A DNA stretch of 64,000 nt, taken from NCBI GenBank assembly GCA_938743325.2, contig OW568891.1, forward strand, positions 310,001 through 374,000. Direction: 5' to 3'. This document shows, in pieces, positions 54,679-63,469 of the stretch. The notes under the pieces are model-generated. The model had not been told where the DNA came from. It worked only from the letters and a program-made list of their open reading frames with translations, and did not search any database. This stretch comes from Pycnococcus provasolii. Its lineage: Eukaryota > Chlorophyta > Pseudoscourfieldiophyceae > Pseudoscourfieldiales > Pycnococcaceae. Position numbers and translations under genes: made by a program. Numbering within the stretch: the first letter of the stretch is position 1; the number at the start of each line of letters is the position of its first letter.

Positions 54679-55356
54679 ATGCTCGCTGCCGGAAAGACGT
54701 TCAAGCCCACCGCCGCCAAGGCTGCCGTGTCCTCGCGCCGCTCCATGAAGGTGCGCGCCGGAGGCGACTACGGCTGGTACCCCGAGCCGGGCACCTACCC
54801 CGGCTCCGGAGAGGAGGCCCCCGTCGCGTACGACGGAGATGCCAAGCTCGCGGAGCGCGAGATCATCCACGGACGCTTCGCCATGCTCGGCCTCACGGGC
54901 GCGTGGGCGTCTGAGGTTGGCACGGGCATCCCGTGGTTCGAGGCGGGAGCGCTCTGCACGCCTTCGGACTGCACGGCCATCGCCGACAAGTTCCCCGGTG
55001 CCATCTACCCGCTCGCCCCCCCGGACAGCGGCTTCCCGAGCTTCTTCAACGTGCTCGCGATCGAGGTGATCTTCTTCGGATCCGCGGAGGCGTACCGCAC
55101 TGGCGTGCTTGACCCCGTGTTCGACGAGCTCTCGGTCGGCGACGCGTACCCGGGCGGCCGCTTCGACCCCATCGGCCTCGCGGCGGACCCCTCCATCTTC
55201 GAGGAGCTGAAGGTGAAGGAGCTCAAGCACGCTCGCCTCGCTATGCTCGGCTGGTCGGGCTGCCTCGTGCAGTACCCGGCGACGGGCAAGGGACCGCTCG
55301 TCAACTGGGCGGAGCACGTCGCGGACCCCTTCGGCCCCACGTACGCGTGGTCGTAA
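54679..55356 (+). CDS. Light-harvesting chlorophyll-binding protein, copy 5
   Basis: It encodes the identical 225-residue protein. Mirror partner of copy 2: both have the type II upstream sequence (with the leader words ACTCACAACACAACAAAC before the ATG) and both keep the CCTTCGGAC silent variant. It is followed by a 481-base spacer to copy 6, the same length as between copies 1 and 2. The 3' flank contains the CACGTG palindrome near 55436. Confidence 0.93.
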   Translation: MLAAGKTFKPTAAKAAVSSRRSMKVRAGGDYGWYPEPGTYPGSGEEAPVAYDGDAKLAEREIIHGRFAMLGLTGAWASEVGTGIPWFEAGALCTPSDCTAIADKFPGAIYPLAPPDSGFPSFFNVLAIEVIFFGSAEAYRTGVLDPVFDELSVGDAYPGGRFDPIGLAADPSIFEELKVKELKHARLAMLGWSGCLVQYPATGKGPLVNWAEHVADPFGPTYAWS

Positions 55357-55837
55357 ATGCGCACTCAAATAACACTTGTTTTCTTGTAAATCATCTCAGT
55401 GCTTTTCGTTGTGCTAAACACAAGTCGACCCCTCTTCACGTGAAACAACACGGCACTTCACTTGTCTATAGCGTCTGTGTCTGAGCTGGTGTCCCTATCC
55501 TATCCCTATTGTGGTACAGTACCTGTGAGATACGTGCATCAGACACGTGCCTGGCACGCGGCGTATCTAGGAGGTCGGGGGCTGCGAGGGGGGGAGTCCG
55601 TTGTTTGGAGCCGAAATTCCGGATGCCCTTTGATTCTGCCGATGCTTTTGCCCGACCTTTCCCCCGGCCAAAAAGATAAAAAGATTGATCAATCGACCCC
55701 CCGTTGTATTTGCCCGACCATGCAATCCGAAAGATCCCCGTCTGCCGTGCTTTGCGCCCCCCCGCCCGCCTCGCCGCGAAGCCGGGCCCCCGCAGCACAC
55801 GCGCATCCCCCTTCATTCTACACTCCAACTAACAAAC

Positions 55838-56515
55838 ATGCTCGCTGCCGGAAAGACGTTCAAGCCCACCGCCGCCAAGGCTGCCGTGTCCTCGCGCCGC
55901 TCCATGAAGGTGCGCGCCGGAGGCGACTACGGCTGGTACCCTGAGCCGGGCACCTACCCCGGCTCCGGAGAGGAGGCCCCCGTCGCGTACGACGGAGATG
56001 CCAAGCTCGCGGAGCGCGAGATCATCCACGGACGCTTCGCCATGCTCGGCCTCACGGGCGCGTGGGCGTCTGAGGTTGGCACGGGCATCCCGTGGTTCGA
56101 GGCGGGAGCGCTCTGCACGCCTTCGGACTGCACGGCCATCGCCGACAAGTTCCCGGGTGCCATCTACCCGCTCGCCCCCCCGGACAGCGGCTTCCCAAGC
56201 TTCTTCAACGTGCTCGCGATCGAGGTGATCTTCTTCGGATCCGCGGAGGCGTACCGCACTGGCGTGCTTGACCCCGTGTTCGACGAGCTCTCGGTCGGCG
56301 ACGCGTACCCGGGTGGCCGCTTCGACCCCATCGGCCTCGCGGCGGACCCCTCCATCTTCGAGGAGCTGAAGGTGAAGGAGCTCAAGCACGCTCGCCTCGC
56401 TATGCTCGGCTGGTCGGGCTGCCTCGTGCAGTACCCGGCGACGGGCAAGGGACCGCTCGTCAACTGGGCGGAGCACGTCGCGGACCCCTTCGGCCCCACG
56501 TACGCGTGGTCGTAA
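55838..56515 (+). CDS. Light-harvesting chlorophyll-binding protein, copy 6
   Basis: It encodes the identical 225-residue protein. Outer right copy and mirror partner of copy 1, with promoter type I. Homology with the other copies stops right at the stop codon: its 3' flank (from 56516) is unrelated to the flank shared by copies 1-5 and lacks the CACGTG palindrome. It also has its own silent changes (for example GGTGGC near residue 159 and CCAAGC near residue 120), so it is not simply an assembly copy of copy 1. Confidence 0.93.
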   Translation: MLAAGKTFKPTAAKAAVSSRRSMKVRAGGDYGWYPEPGTYPGSGEEAPVAYDGDAKLAEREIIHGRFAMLGLTGAWASEVGTGIPWFEAGALCTPSDCTAIADKFPGAIYPLAPPDSGFPSFFNVLAIEVIFFGSAEAYRTGVLDPVFDELSVGDAYPGGRFDPIGLAADPSIFEELKVKELKHARLAMLGWSGCLVQYPATGKGPLVNWAEHVADPFGPTYAWS

Positions 56516-57336
56516 ACGCACATGATTGTAACGCAACGCTAATTTTGACAATAGAGTTTCACTGTTGATATACGTTTCTTCGTTGCGTTTGTGTTGTTCG
56601 CGGGTTGTAGGTTGTGTGTGAACCTGATGAATGCTTGAAGTAGCTGACATATTGTTACCTAACGTCGTCGAGTCGTGGACACCTCTGTTGTACGGTTGTG
56701 AACAAGTCGTGAACAAGCCAAGACACGGCGTGTTGTCGAGGACAAGGCGAAACCCATCCCCGAAATCAACGAAGAAGACAAGCACGACTGCAAGTGAAAG
56801 AAACTAAGAAAGCGACGCAAACAAGGCGTTACCCATGGACATCTGTGTCCGAGCTTTGCCAGTTCGTCGTTGGATCCTACCACAGTTTTTGCAAGCTCAG
56901 AGAGGTGGTCAAGACGGAGTGAAGACGGAGTGAAGAGGCGATTGGCGTTTGCGACTTGCGAGCGACTGGAGCAAGGAGGCCAAGGAGGCCAGGAGGCATG
57001 AGCAAGGCTCACCCCCGCTGGCCGATGGCCTATGGCGAGGAGAGGAGGGACGGAGGTTGGTTGCGTGAGGGGATACCGGATGGGAGTTCGGATTCCCTCC
57101 GAGCGTGCTAGGCAGTATAATCTATCTTCGGAATCAGAGTCTTATCGGCAGAGATCCCATCGCCTGCGCAGATGGGTAATTATCCCCTCCCCCTTCCCGG
57201 AGGGGGACAACCCACTTCCCCTCTCCCTCCCCTCTCCCTCCCCTCTCCCTCCCCTGCCCTCCGTCGCCGTCCCCTCCCCTCCCCTCCCTCTCGTACGCCT
57301 CCAACCTCCTACCTCGCCCGTCATCTCTCTCTCGTC
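56516..57336. other. Intergenic region between LHC cluster and CP29
   Basis: 821 bases. It starts with the unique 3' flank of LHC copy 6 (TGTAA at about 56526). The middle has direct duplications (GACGGAGTGAA twice near 56913, CAAGGAGGC runs near 56974). The CP29 proximal promoter has a C/T-rich tract with CCCTCCCCTCTC repeats (57220-57300). No coding gene was seen. Confidence 0.6.
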
Positions 57337-58405
57337 ATGCAGTCGCTCAAGTCAGTCAGCCAGGCACGCAACGTCTCCGCCCGCGCCACCAAGCGCGTCG
57401 CGAAGAAGACGGCCAACGTCAACCGCACCGTGTGGCTGCCCGGCCTGATCCCGCCCGCGTACCTTGACGGCTCGCTGCCCGGTGATGCGGGATTCGACCC
57501 CTTCGGTCTCTCGAAGAAGACAGGTGAGTATTCATTGACGTATCGATCGACGAAGACGAGTGGTTTTCTGTTTGGAACGTGTGTGTGCGTGTGCGCGTGT
57601 GTGTATATGTGTTCTCGCCGTCGTGTATCGCGAACGCAAACAGAACAGCCCAACCACAAAGCACGGCACGCACACGCCGCAACGTTCTCTCTTCTTTTCA
57701 CATGCGCGTCCCAGAAACCAGCAAAGGGAGAGAGGGAGGGAGAGTTTTAGAGTTTGTGTGTGTGTGCGTGTTTACGCACGCGTTTGTGTGAGACTTTACT
57801 AACAAAGCATACCCAAAAATACAAATACAACACGAAACCCTTCCATAGAATACTTGCTCGTCGGCCTCGATAATCTCGACCAGAACAAGGCTGTGAACAA
57901 GGCGGGAGGTGTGATCGGACGCATCACGCCGGCCAAGGCTGAGGTGCAGGCTGGCTCGCTCACGCCGTACAACGAGGTGTTCGGCATCGAGCGCTTCCGC
58001 GAGTGCGAGCTCATCCACGGCCGCTGGGCCATGCTTGGCGTGACTGGAGCTGTTGTGGCTGAGGCCGTCACTGGCATCAACTGGGTGGAGGCTGGAGCCG
58101 TCGAGAACGCGCAGTCGCAGTACGCTGGACTCGAACTGCCGCTCGACACGTATACGCTTACGGTGATCGAGGTGCTGACGATCGGCTACATTGAGTTTGC
58201 GCGCAACGGAGAGACGGACCTTGAGAAGCGCCAGTACCCGGGTGGAGCCTTCGACCCCTTCGGCCTCGCGGGCAACGCCGACGCGGACAAACTCTTCCAG
58301 CTGAAGACGGCTGAGCTGAAGCACGGCCGCGCTTCCATGGTTGCGATGCTCGCCCTTGCCGCGCAGGCGCTGAACAACCACCCGTCCGCGCTCAACCGCG
58401 CGTAA
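57337..58405 (+). CDS. LHCB4: CP29 minor antenna protein of photosystem II (two exons)
   Basis: Exon 57337-57523 joined to 57849-58405 (intron 325 bp, GTGAGT...CATAG, phase 1) gives 247 residues. The join forms [20 protein letters not shown], matching the CP29 segment LSKPAEYLQ..LDxLDQN. Other CP29 hallmarks: [19 protein letters not shown] (helix B), [15 protein letters not shown] (helix C), [13 protein letters not shown], and [14 protein letters not shown] (helix A, His in place of the usual Asn, as in CP29). A transit peptide covers about 1-30. CP29 links the photosystem II core to LHCII trimers and takes part in energy dissipation. The usual C-terminal TGKGP tail is replaced by [10 protein letters not shown]. 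Its intron is rich in GT/GC dinucleotides. Confidence 0.93.
57524..57848 (+). other. Intron of the CP29 gene
   Basis: The donor is AG/GTGAGT and the acceptor CCATAG/A; 325 bp. It contains GTGTGCGTGT simple repeats near 57578-57610 and 57754-57790. Protein continuity with the CP29 family confirms the boundaries. Confidence 0.92.
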
Positions 58406-58921
58406 ATGTCATTTCGTCACACGCATGTTTTGTTAAAAAAGGAATGTTTGTGCGAGATGCATGGGCCGATGAGGGAGAAAAATTGGCGAAAAGCTGCGAT
58501 ATGAGTGCATGGATATACGCGCTTTTTTGTGTAACGTCCATCCTCATATCAACAAACCAGTACCACAAAATCACAATAACAATCACGATCAAGGTATTCT
58601 CACATGTCCACATCTCCATACTTGAAACAAGCACACAGTAGCGCAGGCCGCAGGATTAGACTCCCGGGTACGTATGATGCAAAGCAAAGACGTATGCTAA
58701 TACACATGTAGGATAGAAACGTGACCGTGAACCGCACCACCTTACACTGTAAGTGATACGTAAGCGGACACCAGTATGGAAACGAATCCCCAGGGACGAA
58801 GACGGCCACTGAAATGAATTATTCGGGGTTGGATTCGCCCAAACCCCCATCCCGCCTTGTTCGAACCCTTTCGCGTTTCGTCCGGAACCCTCAGGACTCC
58901 CATTTCCCCCTTTTCGCGAAC
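58406..58921. other. Intergenic region downstream of CP29
   Basis: 516 bases, AT-richer than the genes. It contains the sense promoter motif at 58822 for the next gene. No coding gene was seen. Confidence 0.6.
58822..58830 (+). promoter_or_regulatory. TTCGGGGTT promoter motif
   Basis: A perfect sense-orientation copy lies 91 bases upstream of the ATG at 58922. It lies inside the longer open frame from 58814, which argues that the frame's first ATG is not the start. Confidence 0.55.
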
Positions 58922-60490
58922 ATGCGTGTCGGCGGCGACACTGGCACCGCGCGTGTCCAACAACGGGCGCGTCCGCGTCCTTCCAGTCATGGTAGTCATG
59001 TGAGGCTCTTGGCTCGTGGACCTCCTTCATCCTCGTCGGCGCAACTGCCTCCTCGTTCTCCTCATAGTCATGATCGTGTCTTGCACGCACGTCTACGTCG
59101 TCCCTTTAGGCAGCTTGTCACTGTAAACTCGGCGTCGTCTTCGACACCTTCACCACCGTCCTCCATGCCGGCGAACGCTGCTGCTGCGAATTCAGCGACA
59201 ACAACTACGCCTTACAGCGGTGGGATCACCGACAAGCTTCGCGAGTGGGCAGCCATGGTAACGTATGCCGCGCATAACCCGAAAGAAGCGTGGACAGCAG
59301 CACGCGAGGACTTTGACACGTCAGGCACCGTCAACGAGACGTCATGGAAACAGGCGCGCGCCTTGACGGCGACGGCGCTGCGCCTGATGCTGCGCAACGT
59401 CAGGGCACTCGTGCAAGTTTCTCTCATGTGGTTCGTGCTCAACGTTCTCTTCAGCCTGCCATTCACCACGCTGTCCGCCATGATCGAGCCGACGACGTCG
59501 GACTTTGGGGCTGCCGCCGCCGCCGCCGCCACCGACCTACCGTCTGAAGGATTCTCGCTTTCCATGTCAGCCGCCGACGCGCAGGCGGAAGCACTCATGG
59601 AGATGCGCGCACGCGAAGTGGGATCGGCCATGGCACGTGGTCCAGCTGCCGCGGGAGCTGCTCAGCCAACCACCCCGATGGGGCAACTCCTTCAGATGGT
59701 TACACAACTTATCGACTGGGTCACGCAGGCTGGTGGTCGTGCTTCCACGGTGATCGTGATGTGGCTCGACCCGACGGCCGGTGCGGTGGTCCGTAGGTCG
59801 GAGACGCCGACAGGCCCGGCTGGACGTGGTGCCATGCACGCGGGCACGCATGCCGGAAAGGGTCGTGTTCTGACGGTTTTCGGTGGGTCGACGGCAAGGG
59901 AGGTGGCGGTGGCGGCATCTCCGACCACAGGACCGTCGCCGAGGCGGCAGTGGGACGTCGCATGCCACTCATTCCTCAGATCGTGGAAGAAGCTCGGCGC
60001 CATCACCGAGACAGAGGCTCTGTACAATCTCGAGCTGCTCGGGCTTGGTATCGCTAGTTTACCTGTCGCGACATTGCCTTGGACATTGAAACGTGTTGCG
60101 GGCACGGCGCTGAGCCAGGTGGTAACCGCGCTGAAGCCTGAGCTGACGGGCCGATCAGCGATTACGCATAGCCGCAAGATGATGCGCGGTAGCCGTCGCG
60201 CACTCGTGATGGCGCTTCCGATGACTGTGATCTGTGCGACGTTATGTTGCATAGTGGGCGCAACCGTGATCAGCGTGGTTGCATCATGTGCAGTTGGCAC
60301 TGCCGCTGGTTATATCCTCGGCATCGGCACGGCGGACGGCATCGGCGCGACACTTGGTGTATTCGGCGTGCTCGCGGGAAGCGTTGTTCGCGCGACGCCA
60401 TTCATTGCAATGCGCGCACTGTTGTACGCGGCATGGGCGCGCAATGGAGGGGCGAGCACGCAGCAGCCGCTGAGTACTTCCGCTGCCTAA
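58922..60490 (+). CDS. Unknown plastid-type multi-pass membrane protein
   Basis: A protein of 522 residues from the ATG at 58922 (MRVGGDTGTARV), chosen because the promoter motif lies between it and the earlier ATG. I do not recognise the family. The first 90 residues are Arg/Ser/Pro-rich, like a transit peptide. A soluble helical part follows (DKLREWAAMVTYAAHNPKEAWTAA), then a hydrophobic helix (LVQVSLMWFVLNVLFSLPFTTLS), an Ala-rich and disordered centre (about 190-330), a helix near 345-365, and a C-terminal cluster of membrane segments (ALPMTVICATLCCIVGATVI, SCAVGTAAGYILGIGTADGIGA, LGVFGVLAGSVVRATPFI). The Gly/Ala-rich last helices resemble glycine-zipper membrane segments. No catalytic motif is seen. 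Confidence 0.7.
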   Translation: MRVGGDTGTARVQQRARPRPSSHGSHVRLLARGPPSSSSAQLPPRSPHSHDRVLHARLRRPFRQLVTVNSASSSTPSPPSSMPANAAAANSATTTTPYSGGITDKLREWAAMVTYAAHNPKEAWTAAREDFDTSGTVNETSWKQARALTATALRLMLRNVRALVQVSLMWFVLNVLFSLPFTTLSAMIEPTTSDFGAAAAAAATDLPSEGFSLSMSAADAQAEALMEMRAREVGSAMARGPAAAGAAQPTTPMGQLLQMVTQLIDWVTQAGGRASTVIVMWLDPTAGAVVRRSETPTGPAGRGAMHAGTHAGKGRVLTVFGGSTAREVAVAASPTTGPSPRRQWDVACHSFLRSWKKLGAITETEALYNLELLGLGIASLPVATLPWTLKRVAGTALSQVVTALKPELTGRSAITHSRKMMRGSRRALVMALPMTVICATLCCIVGATVISVVASCAVGTAAGYILGIGTADGIGATLGVFGVLAGSVVRATPFIAMRALLYAAWARNGGASTQQPLSTSAA

Positions 60491-60578
60491 TAGTTCGTTA
60501 CTCGATTTGTTTTCTTTTTCAAATATCTTGTAGTAGCAAAAAACATACGTATGTGCTGGTACTTGCCTCATTTCCTCT

Positions 60579-61766
60579 CTAGCGATCTTCGCTCTCCGCG
60601 ATCCTCTCCAGCCACTCCTTGAGGAAGAGCGTGAGGAATGCCAGCAGGCTCAGAACCACGGCGGCAGAAAAGGCGGACTCGCTGTTGTACTCCTTGTACA
60701 TGCTTTCGACGTACTGCGTCATTGTCTGCGTCTTTCCAAGAATGTTTCCCGAGATGACGGAGACTGCGCCGAACTCTCCCATGGCACGCGCGTTCGTCAG
60801 CACCATGCCGTACATGACACCGAATCTAATGTTGGGCAGCGTGACGGACCAGAACACCTCGAATTCGTTGGCGCCCATGGCCCGTGCCGCCTCCTCCTGG
60901 CTTCGATCCATCTCCTCGAGCACGGGAATGACCTCTCGCGCGACGAAGGGCATGGTGACGAACAGCGTCGCGAGTGCGATCCCTGGCAGCGCAAACACCA
61001 CCTTGAAGTCCGTGGCTGCGAGGATCGGCGCAAACCACCCGTTGCGTCCATACAGCAGCACAAGCATGAGTCCCGTGACGACGGGAGATATGCTGAAAGG
61101 CACGTCAAGTGCGCTGAGCAGAAACGGCTTGAACTTGGACTCCGTCCTTGCAAGCCACAGCGCGGCGACGAGTCCGAACGCCGTGTTGACGGGAACGGCG
61201 ATGCCTGCGCATATGAATGTCATCTTCATGGCGTGCAGGAAGTCCTCGTCGGTAAGGTTTTCGACGAATGGCCCAGGTCCGTTTGCGAATGCCTGACTGA
61301 AGACGTTGAGGAGTGGTATGAACAGCACGGCGCTCATGTACCCGAAGGCGCCGAGGACAAGCATGGCTTTCCACGGGCTGTCAACATCTGGCGAGCGCAG
61401 AGCGCGCTGCTTGCCCGCACCGGTTCCCACACCCCCTCCTGCGCCTCCACCGGCTTTTGTGGTCATATGCCTTTGACGTCGCGTGGAGCTGCTTTGCCGA
61501 AGTGAAGGCTGCTGCTTTGTGCTGAACGAGCGGCCACCACTTAAGAAGGCGGTAGGTTTTGTTTGCAAGGAGGCGGGTTTGGATGTGGATGCGACGGTAC
61601 GCGTTGCCCCTCCGAGCCTTGCTTGTGTCGGACTGCAAGTGCGTCGTGCTCGTGCTGTGTGGAGCGTAGGCAGGCCTGCGCACGTGTTGCGCGTAATACT
61701 GCGCGCGGCCGCTCGACTCGCCGCGGCACTTTGCGTGGACGTCCTCATCATCGTCTTCGTCATCAT
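60579..61766 (-). CDS. SULP2: Chloroplast sulfate permease subunit, CysW type
   Basis: A protein of 395 residues. A long Arg/Ser/Thr-rich transit region (about 1-120) precedes a binding-protein-dependent ABC permease domain with six hydrophobic helices. It matches bacterial CysW closely: LDVPFSISPVVTGLMLVLLYG, ATLFVTMPFVAREVIPVLEEM, the EAA loop EEAARAMGANEFEVFWSVTLPNIRFG (contact site for the ATPase), MVLTNARAMGEFGAVSVISGNI, and the ending TLFLKEWLERI. In Chlamydomonas the nuclear SULP2 subunit pairs with SULP1 (CysT type) plus a binding protein and an ATPase to import sulfate across the chloroplast envelope. The DVPFSxSPVVxGL phrase separates CysW from CysT. The partner genes are not in this window. 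Confidence 0.93.
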   Translation of the reverse strand: MMTKTMMRTSTQSAAASRAAARSITRNTCAGLPTLHTARARRTCSPTQARLGGATRTVASTSKPASLQTKPTAFLSGGRSFSTKQQPSLRQSSSTRRQRHMTTKAGGGAGGGVGTGAGKQRALRSPDVDSPWKAMLVLGAFGYMSAVLFIPLLNVFSQAFANGPGPFVENLTDEDFLHAMKMTFICAGIAVPVNTAFGLVAALWLARTESKFKPFLLSALDVPFSISPVVTGLMLVLLYGRNGWFAPILAATDFKVVFALPGIALATLFVTMPFVAREVIPVLEEMDRSQEEAARAMGANEFEVFWSVTLPNIRFGVMYGMVLTNARAMGEFGAVSVISGNILGKTQTMTQYVESMYKEYNSESAFSAAVVLSLLAFLTLFLKEWLERIAESEDR

Positions 61767-62450
61767 CTTATCCTATCTTATCTTATTCTTCTTTGCTATG
61801 TAGGGTGTTAGATATGTGCAGATATGATACGGATATGTACGAGCCACTGTAAGCTAAAGCAAGTGGCACAGCGAGGTAAGAGCGCCACACACCGCGAGAA
61901 GGAGGTGAGGTAAAGGTATGGCGAACCTCGGTGGGTAGGGTGGGAGAGGAGGTGAGGTTTGGATAAAGGGGAAGGACGGGTCGGCCTGTTGTGCTCCGCC
62001 GGCGGAGTTCTCGTTGGGCGCAAGTTTGCTCTTCTGCTCTTTGCCCTTTCTCCCTCGCTGCCCTTTCCCGTCCTCCGTCGCCCTCTTTTGTCTTTTCTTC
62101 GGAACCTGTCCTCGGAGGTTTCCATCTTTGGTTTTGGTTTCCATCTTTTTCTTCTTGGGCTGTTCGTTCTCATCAGGCTGGACTCGACTCTCGACGAGAG
62201 CGAGCGGGTGGCGGCTGGCTTGCACGCACCAAGGAAAACACACACGTTTAGTCCAAAGCGCGACCACTTGCTGCTGCAGCGCGATGCGTGCGTGGAACGA
62301 AGACGGAAGAAAACAGGGCCAGATGAGAAGAAATCAGAACGGGATGTTGTATCGTTCAAAATCGCGGTTACAGAGGTGGTCAAGACCAGCTCAATATGGG
62401 CGCCATTGGCCTAACGTGCGTGCGACAACCAAAGGATACGACGCGCGTGC
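61767..62450. other. Intergenic region, no convincing gene
   Basis: 684 bases between SULP2 and the next unknown gene, which are divergent. Open frames exist on both strands, and one minus-strand frame is Lys/Gln-rich (about 62020-62170), but none has a domain or credible start. A spliced small gene cannot be excluded. Confidence 0.5.
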
Positions 62451-63356
62451 ATGCATGTGCATTCATGCCTGATGGCCGTGGTACAACTGGTGGTGGTTGC
62501 TTTGAGTGGGAGGGGACCCCCCCGCCAGCCTACCCCCGCCCCCTTGAACCAACCGCGTGATGCACTTCAGGCGGAAGTCAGGCGGAGCGAGGCGGAATCA
62601 GGTTCGGTTTCGTCTCCCTCGTCTCCCCCCCCCCCCCCCCCATCCTCATCGGACGCCCCGGAAGTGCGCAGACGTCTCATGCCTTCGATCTCAGCTCACA
62701 CGAGTGACCGCGGTGGCGACATTGATGTGGTCCCGCCCGCGAAGAGGCAGAGGGGGAACGCGCAGCAAAATCGTGGTTCAACAGGGGATGTGTTTCAAGC
62801 TCAGGGTGGTGGCGATGTCTCTTTTTTTCCACCTTGTGACGGAACTATGATGGCTGTGAGGGAAGATGGCTCGTCGATGACAGCAGCGACGACGTCCGCA
62901 AGTATGCAAGCACAACAGCCAACAAATCCCTTGGCGCCGGCGAGCGAACCGACGGCGTCAGCGTCGTGGACAGCGGCGCTGGAACTCAACCAAATCCTTC
63001 TGAGAAGTCAAACGCATTTTGACGCAACGACACAACAGCAGCACTTTTTGGCACGGCCCAAGTCGAGCCACTTGTTCACGCGAGGGGACGTTTCGCGCAT
63101 TCTTGACCAGTACGGGCGCGCGTACGGAAATGGAACGCACACGCAACTGTTGCGTGCACTCCTGTCGACACACGCACCGACGGTCGTCGAACTTGCGCTC
63201 GCGAGACACACGGTGAGTGAGGTGCCGCCTTGCCTTTACGCGTGGTGCACACAACTCGGACAAGCACTGGAAAACCTCGAGATACTGGAGGTGTGGTGCT
63301 ACGACCACAACGGAGGCACGGTGTCGTCGTCGTGCCACTTTTACGTACCTTGCTAG
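62451..63356 (+). CDS. Hypothetical protein with conserved-looking C-terminus
   Basis: A frame of 301 residues; I do not recognise it. The first 75 residues are Pro/Ser-rich and run through a pure stretch of 17 cytosines (62625-62641), so the ATG at 62682 (MPSISAHTSD, 224 residues) may be the real start. A short basic segment, PPAKRQRG, resembles a nuclear localisation signal. A Gln/Thr/Ala-rich linker leads to a folded-looking C-terminal part (about 195-300): HLFTRGDVSRILDQYGRAYG, LLRALLSTHAPTVVELALARH, and the Cys/Trp-containing LYAWCTQLGQALENLEILEVWCYDH. It has no membrane segments. A nuclear regulatory role would be a guess. Confidence 0.55.
   Translation: MHVHSCLMAVVQLVVVALSGRGPPRQPTPAPLNQPRDALQAEVRRSEAESGSVSSPSSPPPPPPSSSDAPEVRRRLMPSISAHTSDRGGDIDVVPPAKRQRGNAQQNRGSTGDVFQAQGGGDVSFFPPCDGTMMAVREDGSSMTAATTSASMQAQQPTNPLAPASEPTASASWTAALELNQILLRSQTHFDATTQQQHFLARPKSSHLFTRGDVSRILDQYGRAYGNGTHTQLLRALLSTHAPTVVELALARHTVSEVPPCLYAWCTQLGQALENLEILEVWCYDHNGGTVSSSCHFYVPC
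62625..62641 (+). repeat. Homopolymer of 17 C
   Basis: A pure C run inside the open frame of the hypothetical protein. It is a slippage and sequencing-error hotspot. Confidence 0.9.
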
Positions 63357-63469
63357 AAACATAAGGACGGCATACACACACATACACAATAAACAGCTTG
63401 TACGATTCTATTGGTAATAAAGTAAATGATTTTGATATGGAGAAAGCAACACATTACATATCATCGCAC

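Larger units (their letters stand above)
53473..56515 (-). repeat. Right arm of the giant LHC palindrome
   Basis: About 3.04 kb containing copies 4, 5 and 6 (minus, plus, plus), the inverted counterpart of 50314-53350. It ends abruptly at the stop codon of copy 6. Confidence 0.9.

Noticed and set aside
50146-56515. LHC palindrome as a transposon with terminal inverted repeats
   Set aside because: No transposase or target-site duplication was seen; the arms consist of host LHC genes and their flanks.
50302-56785. Long antisense frames of 238-318 residues opposite each LHC gene
   Set aside because: They repeat with the LHC copies and have Arg/Glu/Val composition typical of antisense GC-rich coding DNA. 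The sense strand has clear LHC motifs.
61808-62414. Overlapping frames on both strands between SULP2 and the hypothetical gene
   Set aside because: Compositionally biased (Lys/Arg/Pro or Leu/Phe) with no domain, no clear start and no promoter motif; listed as intergenic.
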